Source: Proteus vulgaris (GTDB lineage Bacteria > Pseudomonadota > Gammaproteobacteria > Enterobacterales > Enterobacteriaceae). From it: a stretch of DNA of 64,000 nucleotides. Both the position numbers and the translations under genes were made by a program. Shown here piece after piece: positions 1 to 8,928 of the stretch. How positions within the stretch are numbered: the stretch's first letter is position 1; each line of letters opens with the position of its first letter. The stretch spans positions 1,550,001-1,614,000 of the forward strand of contig LR590468.1 of assembly GCA_901472505.1 (NCBI GenBank). The letters run 5' to 3'. Under the pieces are notes generated by a model. It was not told the DNA's origin. It saw nothing but the letters and a program-made list of their open reading frames with translations, and did not search any database.

Positions 1-576
1 AAACTCTCAATGCTTCTATTAAGTATCAGTATTCTGATTGGGTTATTTGATATCTATTGCATGGCGTCGATTTATCGCCATACCTCTATTTTAACCTGGA
101 TGGATCCTAACACTTACGTCATGTTCTTCGGGGCAATGTTAACGCTTGGCGTCGCTCTTTTCTTTTTGCTGACCAAAGTATTACAACGTATAGGCAGTAA
201 GTTAGGTATTGAAATACCACAAGACTCTTTACCCATGCGCTGGAAATGGCAATTATGGGGAATAATGGCATTTAGCTTAATCGGTCGATTACTGTATCAA
301 CCTTTTTATGAGCAATATTTAACTAGCACACTCTATAGCCAAAAATCGGTGACATTCCCGTTATCGCCTATTCAAGTGTATTACTCCATTGGTTCGTTAC
401 GTACTACCTGTTGGATATTAGCCACCATTGCAGTATTAGCTTGTGGCTATAGTTTAGTGAAATTTCTAGCTCCTAAAAATCAAGGTAAATCAACTGAGTC
501 TATTTTTGCACTTGGCTGTGTTGTCGCAATTATCGCTGACTTTATGTTGCGCTATGTTTTCTACTCAATTCACTAA
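1..576 (+). CDS. dmsC: DmsC, dimethyl sulfoxide reductase membrane anchor (3' part only)
   Basis: The reading frame is open from the first base of the window, so the gene starts upstream; about 191 C-terminal residues are present of a family that is usually near 280. Several long hydrophobic segments (around residues 5-25, 38-60, 80-100, 130-155 and 165-185 of the visible part) fit the polytopic DmsC/NrfD-like anchor, which ties the DmsAB catalytic subunits to the membrane and passes menaquinol electrons to DMSO or TMAO. The assignment rests on the hydrophobic profile, family resemblance and the TorD-family chaperone gene directly downstream. dmsA and dmsB would be expected upstream but lie outside the window. 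Confidence 0.8.
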   Translation, partial: KLSMLLLSISILIGLFDIYCMASIYRHTSILTWMDPNTYVMFFGAMLTLGVALFFLLTKVLQRIGSKLGIEIPQDSLPMRWKWQLWGIMAFSLIGRLLYQPFYEQYLTSTLYSQKSVTFPLSPIQVYYSIGSLRTTCWILATIAVLACGYSLVKFLAPKNQGKSTESIFALGCVVAIIADFMLRYVFYSIH

Positions 577-608
577 TTATCATTGAGCAAATCGTTTAAA
601 TAATAAAA

Positions 609-640
609 AAACAAACCCCATTATTGGGGTTTGTTTTAAG
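609..640 (+). terminator. Hairpin between dmsC and dmsD
   Basis: A perfect 11-bp stem, AAACAAACCCC / GGGGTTTGTTT, with a six-base loop lies between the dmsC stop and the dmsD start and is followed by a short T-rich tail. It looks like an intrinsic terminator or a partial attenuator that would make dmsD expression lower than that of dmsABC. Confidence 0.6.
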
Positions 641-655
641 GAAATATTAAAAATT

Positions 656-1225
656 ATGAGCAGGCTTTCTTATTACGCGGCTGCATTTAATTTATTGGGA
701 ATTTGTTATTTATTCTCACCAGATGATGAAACCAATAAAATTGCACTCAATTTTTTTAAAACAGGGGATTTTGTAGCACAGTGGCCTTGTAAGATTGAAA
801 ATCACCTTTGTGAACGTCTAATTAATTCTGTTTCTATCGATACTGCGCAACTAAAAACCCAATGGCAAAATCTTTTTATTGGCCCTCATGCCTTACCCGC
901 ACCGCCTTGGGGGTCGGTTTATTTAGATCCTGAAGGCTTATTACAAGGGGATTCTACCCTTGCTCTCAGTGAGTTTTTAAAACGGGAACGTTTAAAAATA
1001 AACACGTCTTTTCCAGAGCCTGTTGATCATATCGGTTTAATGTTATTTCAAGCGGCGGTATTAGCATCGGAAAAAAGAGAAGGCGCAGTTAATGAATTAC
1101 TTTCCCTTCATTTAACCACATGGCTACCTCACTATTTAAATAAATTAAAAATGAGTGGGTATAGCCAATTTTATAGCACATTAACAGAACTGGTAACCAT
1201 CACGGTGAAAGCATTCAGAAAATAG
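656..1225 (+). CDS. dmsD: DmsD, TorD-family Tat proofreading chaperone
   Basis: A 189-residue, soluble, mostly helical protein of the TorD/DmsD family. It carries the region GPHALPAPPWGSVYLDPEG (residues about 72-90), the peptide-binding patch typical of DmsD, followed by a helix-rich C-terminal half. Family members bind the twin-arginine signal peptide of DmsA and hold it until the molybdopterin cofactor is loaded. The length is slightly below E. coli DmsD. It sits downstream of dmsC, separated by a hairpin. The only purine-rich site upstream, AAGGAA at 637-642, is about 13 bases from the ATG, longer than ideal, so initiation may be weak. Confidence 0.85.
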   Translation: MSRLSYYAAAFNLLGICYLFSPDDETNKIALNFFKTGDFVAQWPCKIENHLCERLINSVSIDTAQLKTQWQNLFIGPHALPAPPWGSVYLDPEGLLQGDSTLALSEFLKRERLKINTSFPEPVDHIGLMLFQAAVLASEKREGAVNELLSLHLTTWLPHYLNKLKMSGYSQFYSTLTELVTITVKAFRK

Positions 1226-1263
1226 AAATTAATTAACAGCTCATCATCCTAACATAATTATTT

Positions 1264-1300
1264 AAGGTAATTTGGATCACGCACCCAAATTACCTTTTTT
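1264..1300 (+). terminator. Intrinsic terminator after dmsD
   Basis: A 12-bp perfect stem AAGGTAATTTGG / CCAAATTACCTT with a nine-base loop, followed by a run of T, lies between the convergent dmsD and norR genes. The T tract favours plus-strand termination. Confidence 0.8.
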
Positions 1301-1325
1301 CGTTTAGGGTATTTTCCTTTTTAAA

Positions 1326-2843
1326 TCATGACGACTTTAATCCTAAACGCTTTGTTAAACGACGTAAGTTAGCCGGATCAAGTGATAATTCTCGCGCAGT
1401 TGCCGCCCAATTTTGGTTATTACGTAGCAATGCTTGTTTAATTAAGTCTCGCTGAAACTCATCCGTTGCTTCTTTTAAATTTTTGTCTTCAGAAGGTAAC
1501 GTTTGAGGGGAAGGGTGAAGCGAGTTTTCAGTTCCCAAAGCAAAATGGTTAACTTGTAAAATAAGGCTATCAGTTTTATTTCCAGCCCTCGCTAATACAA
1601 TTGCTCGGTGAATAGTATGCTCTAATTCACGCACATTACCCGGCCAAGAATAGTGTAACAAATAAAGGCGTAACTCAGGGCTAATAATCACTTGAGTCAG
1701 ATTAAAACGCTGACGATATTGCTCGCAGAAATAACCCACTAATAACAAAATATCTTCCCCCCTTTCTCGCAATGGCGGGACATGCAGAGGAAAAATACTT
1801 AACCGATGGAAAAGGTCAGCACGGAAATTCCCTGCTAACACTTCTTCCCATAAATCACGATTGGTTGCTGCCAATACACGCACATTAACGCGTAAATTAC
1901 GATCATCACCAATCCGTTGAATATCCCCATATTGTAAAACACGCAGTAACTTGGCTTGAAGTGATAATGAAAGTTCCCCTATTTCATCAAGAAACAAGGT
2001 CCCGTTATCAGCCATTTCAAATTTACCACTGCGATGGCTAATTGCGCCGGTAAAGGCCCCCTTCACATGACCAAATAATTCACTTTCTGCCACACTCTCA
2101 GGAAGTGCCGCGCAATTTAAATAGACTAACGGATTATCTGCACGATTAGACATTTCATGAATGGCTTTGACCACCAGCTCTTTACCCGTTCCCGTTTCGC
2201 CACTCACTAAAATATTCATATCTGCGGGTGCAACAATTTCTATCTCTTTTTTCAGTTGCATCATCGAAGGCGATAAACCAATAATTTCTGTTTTTACTGT
2301 AGGCTTAAACGTATTAGTTGGTGTAAATAACATATTTTGATTTTCGAGTTGCTCAATCAATAACGCATTATTTAATGCACCAGCGGTTAATGCAGCAATT
2401 AAACGTAATTCTTCATCACTAAAGGTATCAAACTGATGGGGATCCATACCATCAAGCGTTAAAGTGCCAATTAAATCTTGCCCCGCAAATAATGGTAACC
2501 CCACACAAGCATGAACTTTTAAATGCTCTCTATCTGGGATAAGGCCATCGTAAGGATCGGGTAAATCACTGTCCGCAGGAAAACGCACCACATCCCCTGC
2601 TCGCGCGATAGTTTCCAAACGAGGATGCCCTTCAAGTAAAAAACGGCGCCCTAATACATCAGGCACAAGGCCATCTATGGCTAATGGGATAAACTGATGA
2701 GGTTCATAACGAAGCAATGCTGCGGCATCACAATTTAACACTTGTCGAAGTGTGGTCACCAGTCGCTGAAATCTATCTTGGTGACCCACATCTTTTTGTA
2801 ATTCAATGGCAATTGTAGCCAACACATCAACGGAAAAGCCCAT
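1326..2843 (-). CDS. norR: NorR, nitric-oxide-responsive sigma-54 activator
   Basis: A 505-residue bacterial enhancer-binding protein with three parts: an N-terminal GAF domain (about 20-165) that in NorR binds NO through a non-haem iron, a central AAA+ domain (about 188-415) and a C-terminal Fis-type helix-turn-helix (about 460-505). The AAA+ domain shows Walker A GETGTGKE, the sigma-54 contact loop GAFTGA and Walker B with [10 protein letters not shown]. It is transcribed divergently from norV, and three inverted repeats matching the NorR core GT-N7-AC lie just upstream of its start, so it probably controls norVW and possibly itself. The length agrees with E. coli NorR (504). Confidence 0.95.
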   Translation of the reverse strand: MGFSVDVLATIAIELQKDVGHQDRFQRLVTTLRQVLNCDAAALLRYEPHQFIPLAIDGLVPDVLGRRFLLEGHPRLETIARAGDVVRFPADSDLPDPYDGLIPDREHLKVHACVGLPLFAGQDLIGTLTLDGMDPHQFDTFSDEELRLIAALTAGALNNALLIEQLENQNMLFTPTNTFKPTVKTEIIGLSPSMMQLKKEIEIVAPADMNILVSGETGTGKELVVKAIHEMSNRADNPLVYLNCAALPESVAESELFGHVKGAFTGAISHRSGKFEMADNGTLFLDEIGELSLSLQAKLLRVLQYGDIQRIGDDRNLRVNVRVLAATNRDLWEEVLAGNFRADLFHRLSIFPLHVPPLRERGEDILLLVGYFCEQYRQRFNLTQVIISPELRLYLLHYSWPGNVRELEHTIHRAIVLARAGNKTDSLILQVNHFALGTENSLHPSPQTLPSEDKNLKEATDEFQRDLIKQALLRNNQNWAATARELSLDPANLRRLTKRLGLKSS

Positions 2844-2857
2844 AAAAACACCTCATA

Positions 2858-2912
2858 GTCATTATGACTGTTATTATGGTCATTTTGACATGATAAAGAT
2901 AGTCATATTGAC
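2858..2912. promoter_or_regulatory. Three NorR enhancer boxes
   Basis: Three near-identical palindromes GTCATTATGAC (2858-2868), GTCATTTTGAC (2879-2889) and GTCATATTGAC (2902-2912) fit the published NorR core GT-N7-AC. Their spacing is 21 and 23 bp, so they fall on roughly the same helix face. They lie upstream of the sigma-54 promoter of norV, as for E. coli, where three NorR sites are also required. Confidence 0.9.
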
Positions 2913-2965
2913 AATACACAAATAGCCATAAAAATAAAAATCTTTTAAAACAATAAGATAAAAAC

Positions 2966-2981
2966 TGGCACGCTTCTTGAT
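2966..2981 (+). promoter_or_regulatory. Sigma-54 promoter of norVW
   Basis: TGGCACGCTTCTTGAT matches the -24/-12 consensus TGGCAC-N5-TTGCA with the correct ten-base interval between GG and the -12 dinucleotide, which reads GA instead of GC. It lies about 55 bases downstream of the last NorR box and about 50 bases before the norV start. Confidence 0.85.
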
Positions 2982-3032
2982 TATATCTATACATATCCCG
3001 ATGAAAAGATTAATGAGAAGGAACAATACAAA

Positions 3033-4481
3033 ATGGCTATTCATGTTAAAAATAATGTTAATTGGGTTGGACAACGTGACTGGGAAGTTCGTGATTTTCA
3101 TGGCACTGAATATAAAACATTATTAGGAAGTAGCTATAACAGCTACCTAATATGTGAAGAAAAGAATGTCCTTATTGATACAGTTGACCATAAATTTAGT
3201 CGCGAATTTGTACAAAATTTACGAGCTCAAATTAATCTGGAAGAGATTGATTACATTATTATTAATCATGCAGAAGAAGATCACGCTGGCGCACTTACTG
3301 AGCTGATGTCTTTTATTCCTAATACTCCAATTTACTGCACAGCAAACGCCATTGATTCAATCAATGGGCATCATCATCACCCTGAATGGAATTTTAATAT
3401 TGTTAAAACAGGCGATAGCCTTGATATTGGTAATGGCAAGCAACTGATTTTTGTTGAAACACCAATGCTACACTGGCCTGACAGCATGATGACCTATTTA
3501 ACTGGTGATGCGATTTTATTTAGTAACGATGCTTTTGGTCAGCACTATTGTGATGAACGTTTATTTAACGATGAAGTTGACCAAACAGAATTATTCGAGC
3601 AATGCCAACGCTATTACGCCAATATTCTGACGCCTTTTAGTCGGCTTGTAACACCCAAAATTAACGAAATTTTAGGCTTTAATTTACCTGTCGATATGAT
3701 TGCCACGTCTCACGGCGTGGTATGGCGTGATAATCCAACACAAATTGTTGAATTATATCTAAAATGGGCAGCAGATTATCAAGAAGATCGTATCACTATT
3801 TTCTATGACACCATGTCTAACAATACCCGTATGATGGCAGATGCCATTGCACAAGGTATCAATGAAATTGACCCTAATGTGTTTGTAAAAAGCTATAACG
3901 TCGCCAAAAGTGATAAAAATGACATTATCACGAGTGCGTTTCGTTCTAAAGGTGTGCTTGTCGGTTCATCAACAATGAATAATGTCATGATGCCAAAAAT
4001 CGCCGCCATGCTTGAAGAGATGACGGGTTTACGTTTTCGTAATAAAAAAGCCGCTGCTTTCGGGAGTTATGGATGGAATGGTGGTGCGGTTGACCGTATT
4101 CAAACCCGTTTAATGGACGCTGGATTTGAAACCGCACTGGCACTAAAAACCAAATGGCGTCCAGATATGCAAGCACAAGAAATTTGTCGTGAATATGGTC
4201 GTGAAATTGCACGTCAATGGGCTTTGGCACCACTTCCTGCGACTCAACCTGATTGTATCACCTCATCACAATCTGAAGCTATCGCAGATGTTGAAGCAAT
4301 CGACTTAGGCCCACGTATGCAATGCAGTGTATGCCAATGGATTTATGATCCGGCAGTAGGTGAACCAATGCAAAACGTTCAACCTAATACGCCGTGGAGT
4401 GAAGTCCCTGATAGCTTCTTATGCCCTGAATGCTCATTAGGAAAAGATGTCTTTGATACACTTGCGAAGGAGGCAAAATGA
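3033..4481 (+). CDS. norV: NorV, anaerobic nitric oxide reductase flavorubredoxin
   Basis: A 482-residue three-domain protein. The metallo-beta-lactamase-like domain (about 1-250) holds the di-iron site with NHAEEDHAG near residue 80 and SHG near 227; the flavodoxin domain follows (about 254-395; phosphate loop with DTMSNNTR); the C-terminal rubredoxin domain (about 428-475) has CSVC and CPEC pairs. It reduces NO to N2O in the cytoplasm under anoxic conditions, taking electrons from NorW. ATG 3033 follows AAGGAA. The stop overlaps the norW start as ATGA, implying translational coupling. Driven by the sigma-54 promoter and NorR boxes just upstream. Confidence 0.97.
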   Translation: MAIHVKNNVNWVGQRDWEVRDFHGTEYKTLLGSSYNSYLICEEKNVLIDTVDHKFSREFVQNLRAQINLEEIDYIIINHAEEDHAGALTELMSFIPNTPIYCTANAIDSINGHHHHPEWNFNIVKTGDSLDIGNGKQLIFVETPMLHWPDSMMTYLTGDAILFSNDAFGQHYCDERLFNDEVDQTELFEQCQRYYANILTPFSRLVTPKINEILGFNLPVDMIATSHGVVWRDNPTQIVELYLKWAADYQEDRITIFYDTMSNNTRMMADAIAQGINEIDPNVFVKSYNVAKSDKNDIITSAFRSKGVLVGSSTMNNVMMPKIAAMLEEMTGLRFRNKKAAAFGSYGWNGGAVDRIQTRLMDAGFETALALKTKWRPDMQAQEICREYGREIARQWALAPLPATQPDCITSSQSEAIADVEAIDLGPRMQCSVCQWIYDPAVGEPMQNVQPNTPWSEVPDSFLCPECSLGKDVFDTLAKEAK

Positions 4482-5633
4482 GTACAGGCCTTCTTAATAA
4501 TGGGATTGTTATTATTGGTGCGGGGTTTGCCGCACGCCAATTAGTTAAAAATATTCGCAAATTTAATGCAGATATTCCCATTACTTTAATTGCATCAGAC
4601 AGTATTGATGAATATAACAAACCGGATTTAAGCCATGTTATTAGCCAAGCTCAGTGTGCAAATGATTTAACCAAACAAACAGCCCAAGAGTTTGCACAAC
4701 AGTATCAACTTGCGATCTATCCTTATACGCAAATCGTTGATATTAATACAGATGAAAAACGTATTCAGAGTGCCCAAGGTGAACAATGGTATTACGATAA
4801 ATTAGTATTAGCCACTGGAGCCAAAACTTATTGTCCTGCTATTTCAGGCCATGAGTTAATGTTTACGCTTAATAGTCAGCAAGAATACCAAACTTATGAA
4901 ACACAAATTCGCCAAGCTAAACGTGTATTAATTTTAGGTGCGGGTTTAATTGGCACTGAATTAGCCATGGATTTTAGTCGAGCAGGTAAAGAGGTGATCC
5001 TTGCAGATATTTCAGGGCAATTATTATCGTCCTTGATCCCGTCTGATCTTAGTGGTCGTTTGCAATCTAGCCTCACTAAAATTGGTGTGCGATTAATGCT
5101 GAAATCACCATTACAGTCATTAACACAAACTGATAACGGTATTTTAGCGACATTTAATCAACATCATCAATTAACTGTTGATTGTGTTATTGCCGCAACA
5201 GGACTCACGCCGAATATAGAGCTCGCTCATCTTGCGGGTTTGCATACTGATCGTGGGATTGTTGTGAATGAATATCTGCAAAGCAGTAATAGCAATATTT
5301 TATGCCTTAGGTGATTGCGCACAAATCAACGGTAATTTACTACCGTTTTTACAACCCATCCAATTAAGTGCGATGCATTTAGCCAAATCACTCGTAGGTG
5401 AAAATAATACTCCACTGAATTTACCGCCAATGATTATTCGGGTGAAAACACCGTTAATGCCTCTACATCTTGCCGGTGAGACTGCGCGTAATGACTTAAC
5501 GTGGAATATTAATACAACACAATCAGGTGTTATCGCCAAAGGCTTTGATGATAACAATGTATTACGCGCCTTTGTCGTTACAGAAGAACAAGTAAAAGAA
5601 GCTTTTGCATTATTAAGAGCACTGTCCGCTTAA
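4478..5633 (+). pseudogene. norW: NorW, NADH:flavorubredoxin reductase, interrupted by a +1 frameshift
   Basis: The first frame (4478-5314) encodes an FAD/NAD-dependent oxidoreductase with an N-terminal FAD motif IGAGFAARQ and a central NAD motif LGAGLIGTELA. The second frame picks up at the conserved ALGDCA motif and runs to 5633. Removing one T from the run of four at 5298-5301 restores one protein of about 384 residues, close to E. coli NorW (377). Its role is to pass NADH electrons to the rubredoxin centre of NorV. Because the rest of the gene is well conserved and similar indels occur elsewhere in the window, a sequencing error is as likely as a true mutation. Confidence 0.9.
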
Positions 5634-5658
5634 TTTAAATAACATACGAGATGCTGAT

Positions 5659-6322
5659 ATGAATTTACGTGATCAACCATTGGGCCAACTGGCTCTATCT
5701 ATTTCTGGCGCCAGTGCCATATTCCGTCAATATAACCTCGACTTTTGTTGTGGTGGAAAAAGAACATTAAGCAAATCTGCAGAAAAAGCAGGGCTTAATA
5801 TTAATGAAATTGAAAATAAATTAATTGCCCTTTCAGAACAACCATTAGAAAAAGATTGGCGACAAGCATCATTGAGTGAAATTATTGATTTTATTATTGT
5901 TCGTTATCATGGACAAACATAGAGCACAATTACCGGAACTTATTCTACAAGCAGAAAAAGTAGAACGAGTTCATGAAGCAAAACCGACTGTCCCTAAAGG
6001 ATTAGCACGCCAATTGACGCTATTATTAGATGAATTGACAAGCCATATGATGAAAGAAGAGCGCATTCTCTTTCCTATGATAAAAAATGGCTTAGGAAAC
6101 CAAGCCGGAGCCCCCATTAGTGTTATGGAACACGAACATGATGATGCAGGTGAAATTGTTGAAGTGATTAAATTTATTACCAAAGATGTTACTCCTCCGC
6201 CGGAAGCCTGTACTACATGGCGAGTGCTTTATAATGGTATAAATGAATTTATTGACGACTTAATGAATCATATTAGTTTAGAAAATAATTTATTATTCCC
6301 AAGAGCATTAGCGGGTGAATAA
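5659..6322 (+). pseudogene. ytfE: YtfE/RIC di-iron repair protein, interrupted by a +1 frameshift
   Basis: Two overlapping frames (5659-5922 and 5876-6322) make one RIC protein if a single G at 5911-5912 is removed; the joined product is 220 residues, the same as E. coli YtfE. The N-terminal ScdA-type domain has the DFCCGG motif near residue 30; the hemerythrin-like domain has the di-iron ligands in [24 protein letters not shown] and NHISLEN. YtfE helps recover iron-sulfur clusters after nitrosative or oxidative damage. It follows norW by 25 bases and probably belongs to the same NO-induced operon. The indel may be a sequencing artefact. Confidence 0.9.
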
Positions 6323-6332
6323 TAAGTTAATA

Positions 6333-6358
6333 CAGGGGATTTCATCATCCCCTGCTAT
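6333..6358 (+). terminator. Terminator after ytfE
   Basis: An 8-bp stem CAGGGGAT / ATCCCCTG with a six-base loop, followed by CTATTTTTAT, lies between ytfE and the convergent regulator gene. Confidence 0.75.
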
Positions 6359-6379
6359 TTTTATGACCATCAGTAAAAT

Positions 6380-8584
6380 CTACCGCTCTCCTTGCGTATC
6401 AATCAACAAACGCTGATTAATATATTCAATGGTCTCGTCTATCGTCATAATATTATTTACAACGTTAGTGATCCCTTGCCCGATAATAATTTCTGCTTGG
6501 CGTAAATTAAATAACTTACCATTCGGTATCGATGACTCTCGTATTCCCTTATTAATTTCTTGATAAGCCAATGTCATCCATGGATAACGATGGCTAATCT
6601 CTTGGTTATGACTGAAATTTTGATGATTACTATTTCCACCTAATAAAATGAGATGATCCATAACCATTGGAGAATAAAGCCAACGATAAAATTGCTCAGC
6701 ATATTGTGACTTTTGACTATAACGAGAAACGGCTAATACACCGCCCCCTAATTGTGGAATACCACCTGGTACGGGCGCAAATCCAGTTTTAGGTAAAATA
6801 TTACTATGAGCCACATCGTTAAATAAATTCATATAAGAGACAAGCATAGCAAGATGCCCTTGCTCAAATTGTCTAACCGACTCACTCCACCATTTATTAT
6901 AAATATTTTCAGTAATCGACAATTGTTGTAGGTATTCTTTTAATACTTCACCCGCTAAAGGCATTGCTAATTGAGGAATATTATCACTTCCTATTAAGCG
7001 CCCCTCTTTGGCGTAATAACGTAAAAGATATTCTGTTGCAATTAATCCTGCACTGCCCAATGTTGTTGAAGCGCCCATTGGACGACTTATTTGTCCTTCT
7101 TCATGTAATTGTGTAAAAAACTGAGTCACATTGTCGTACTCTTCAAATGTTGTCGGTACGGTTAACTCATTACCTGTTTTTTCGTAATACATTCTTTTTA
7201 GAATAGGATCTTCAAACAAGTCTTTTCGATAAAATAGGAGTTGCGCACTGGCATCAAAAGGCATGGCATAAGCAACATTATTCACTAAACTAAATTTCTG
7301 CTGAGTAGGCAGTGAAAAATTATTTAATAAGTCTGTTAATCCGTTACCAATTTTATCTAATGGCTGTAATATTCTTTCCGCAAACCAAGGAAAACAAGCC
7401 ATATCAATACGCAATAAATCATAATATGGATGTAAATGTAACTGACTTAATATTTGATAAACTTCATCGTATGGATGTATCGCTAAATTAACTTTAATCC
7501 CTGTTTGGCGATAAAAATGAGGTAGTAATTTTTTTAATGCACTAGTAGAAGGGCTAGGTAAAATCAGTAAATTAAGACTTAAATCGTGTTTATCAGAAGC
7601 AATAATGGCAGGTGTCGCCGTATAAAGATGATCACTTTGATTACGCACATAAGTGACTTTACTCTCGATTATCTCCGTTTCCTCTTCTTGCATTAGTGCA
7701 TCAATCACTTCCAACCCAAGTTGAGCGTAGTTCATGGGAAAGTAATATAACCCTTTTAATACAGGAGGGATATTGTCGCTTAATGCAAAAATAGGTGGGC
7801 AATCATCATGGCTACCGAAATAACTGGCTTGTGTTAAATAACGCGCCTTTTCGCTATCTTGAGCAATAAAAATGTCTGGAATTTGCTCCATAGAAAAGAA
7901 ATCAAACGCAATTTTATAGCTCTCTTCATCTGATGCACAAAGCACCACACTTTTTTTATTAGGTGCATACTCTAAAAGTCGACTTTGCAATTCATTAGCA
8001 AAAATCTGATTATTCACATAATCACTACTCCCTATAAAAATACCTACTAATTGACCAGTTGTATGCATGACTTGCAGGCAAATAGCATCAGCGGCTTGAG
8101 CAAAATCGAGTGTGAAGAATCGTTGGGTATTAAGTGGCTGACGATAAACAAAGGCAACGTGTGAAGGGGATAATTTTAACGTGTCAAAATAGATATTTGC
8201 ATCATTGAGGCAACTTACGGTGATCACTTGTTTATAACCCCCCGCTGCAATTTTCTGTAATGCCTCTAGCTCAGTGGTTTCAAGATCATCCGTTAAAAAA
8301 AGATCATAAGTCACTTCAGAAAATTGAGCAATAGACTGCCTTAAAGCATTAAAGAAAACGGCATATTTTTCAGAAACTAATTGCGGTAAAAGTATGGCTA
8401 TTTTATGACTTTTATTGGCTCTTAACAGTTGAGCCTGGGTATTTAATTGATAACCCATTTGTTTGGCGGCTTGATATACAGCTTCAATTTTCTCAACGCT
8501 TACATTTCCACGTTTATTCAATACGTTAGAAACTGTCCCATGAGAAACGCCTGCTAATTTTGCAATATCTTTAATCGTTGCCAT
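6380..8584 (-). CDS. LacI-type regulator fused to a family-1 solute-binding domain
   Basis: A 734-residue protein, about twice the usual LacI length. Residues 1-55 form a LacI helix-turn-helix (IKDIAKLAGVSHGTVSNVLN); residues about 60-330 look like the usual LacI effector core. From about residue 345 to the end the sequence resembles an extracellular solute-binding protein of the MalE/SBP_bac_1 type, with segments such as LPHFYRQTGIKVNLAIHP, MPFDASAQLLFYRKDLF and FAPVPGGIPQLGGG. No signal peptide separates the parts, so the binding domain should be cytoplasmic and act as a sensor. It is divergent from a metallohydrolase/nucleoside-permease operon and is flanked by identical inverted operators. 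The domain calls are from residue patterns; the ligand is unknown. Confidence 0.85.
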   Translation of the reverse strand: MATIKDIAKLAGVSHGTVSNVLNKRGNVSVEKIEAVYQAAKQMGYQLNTQAQLLRANKSHKIAILLPQLVSEKYAVFFNALRQSIAQFSEVTYDLFLTDDLETTELEALQKIAAGGYKQVITVSCLNDANIYFDTLKLSPSHVAFVYRQPLNTQRFFTLDFAQAADAICLQVMHTTGQLVGIFIGSSDYVNNQIFANELQSRLLEYAPNKKSVVLCASDEESYKIAFDFFSMEQIPDIFIAQDSEKARYLTQASYFGSHDDCPPIFALSDNIPPVLKGLYYFPMNYAQLGLEVIDALMQEEETEIIESKVTYVRNQSDHLYTATPAIIASDKHDLSLNLLILPSPSTSALKKLLPHFYRQTGIKVNLAIHPYDEVYQILSQLHLHPYYDLLRIDMACFPWFAERILQPLDKIGNGLTDLLNNFSLPTQQKFSLVNNVAYAMPFDASAQLLFYRKDLFEDPILKRMYYEKTGNELTVPTTFEEYDNVTQFFTQLHEEGQISRPMGASTTLGSAGLIATEYLLRYYAKEGRLIGSDNIPQLAMPLAGEVLKEYLQQLSITENIYNKWWSESVRQFEQGHLAMLVSYMNLFNDVAHSNILPKTGFAPVPGGIPQLGGGVLAVSRYSQKSQYAEQFYRWLYSPMVMDHLILLGGNSNHQNFSHNQEISHRYPWMTLAYQEINKGIRESSIPNGKLFNLRQAEIIIGQGITNVVNNIMTIDETIEYINQRLLIDTQGER

Positions 8585-8657
8585 TGACCTTTTTCCATCT
8601 CAATTTCCGCTTTCACTAGCATACCTGAATTATTTATCACGACTACTGCTAATTAAT

Positions 8658-8669
8658 TTGAACGTTCCA
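8658..8669. promoter_or_regulatory. LacI-type operator next to the fusion regulator
   Basis: TTGAACGTTCCA contains the perfect palindrome GAACGTTC with the central CG typical of LacI-family operators. It is 74 bases upstream of the regulator start and is the exact reverse complement of the copy at 8839-8850. Confidence 0.8.
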
Positions 8670-8783
8670 TCATTAAATAGCTTATAAAACAATCTGCTAG
8701 AACTTATCTAAAATAAATGATTATCAATATCAATTTTCTTTAATATATATATTAATCAATAAGATAAAAAATTTAATTTGAAT

Positions 8784-8803
8784 AAGATCACTGATCTGAT
8801 CTT
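8784..8803. promoter_or_regulatory. 20-bp palindrome in the divergent region
   Basis: AAGATCA-N6-TGATCTT forms a perfect 7+7 palindrome between the two LacI-type operators. The geometry resembles a CRP/FNR-type dimer site but the half-site is not a good CRP match. It may bind a second regulator; function unproven. Confidence 0.45.
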
Positions 8804-8838
8804 CATTTATTGGCAAATAATCTTCATCATTTTATTAT

Positions 8839-8850
8839 TGGAACGTTCAA
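8839..8850. promoter_or_regulatory. LacI-type operator of the metallohydrolase operon
   Basis: TGGAACGTTCAA is the exact inverse of the site at 8658-8669, centred 181 bp away and about 80 bases upstream of the metallohydrolase start. The paired arrangement suits cooperative binding or DNA looping by the divergent regulator. Confidence 0.8.
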
Positions 8851-8928
8851 ATAAATCTATAACTTACAGATAGCCAACACCAGATAATTAATAAAATCCT
8901 AATAAAACAATAGGATAAGGGAATTTTT

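Noticed and set aside
2880..3101. 73-residue minus-strand ORF between norR and norV
   Set aside because: It covers the NorR sites, the sigma-54 promoter and the start of norV; low-complexity shadow.
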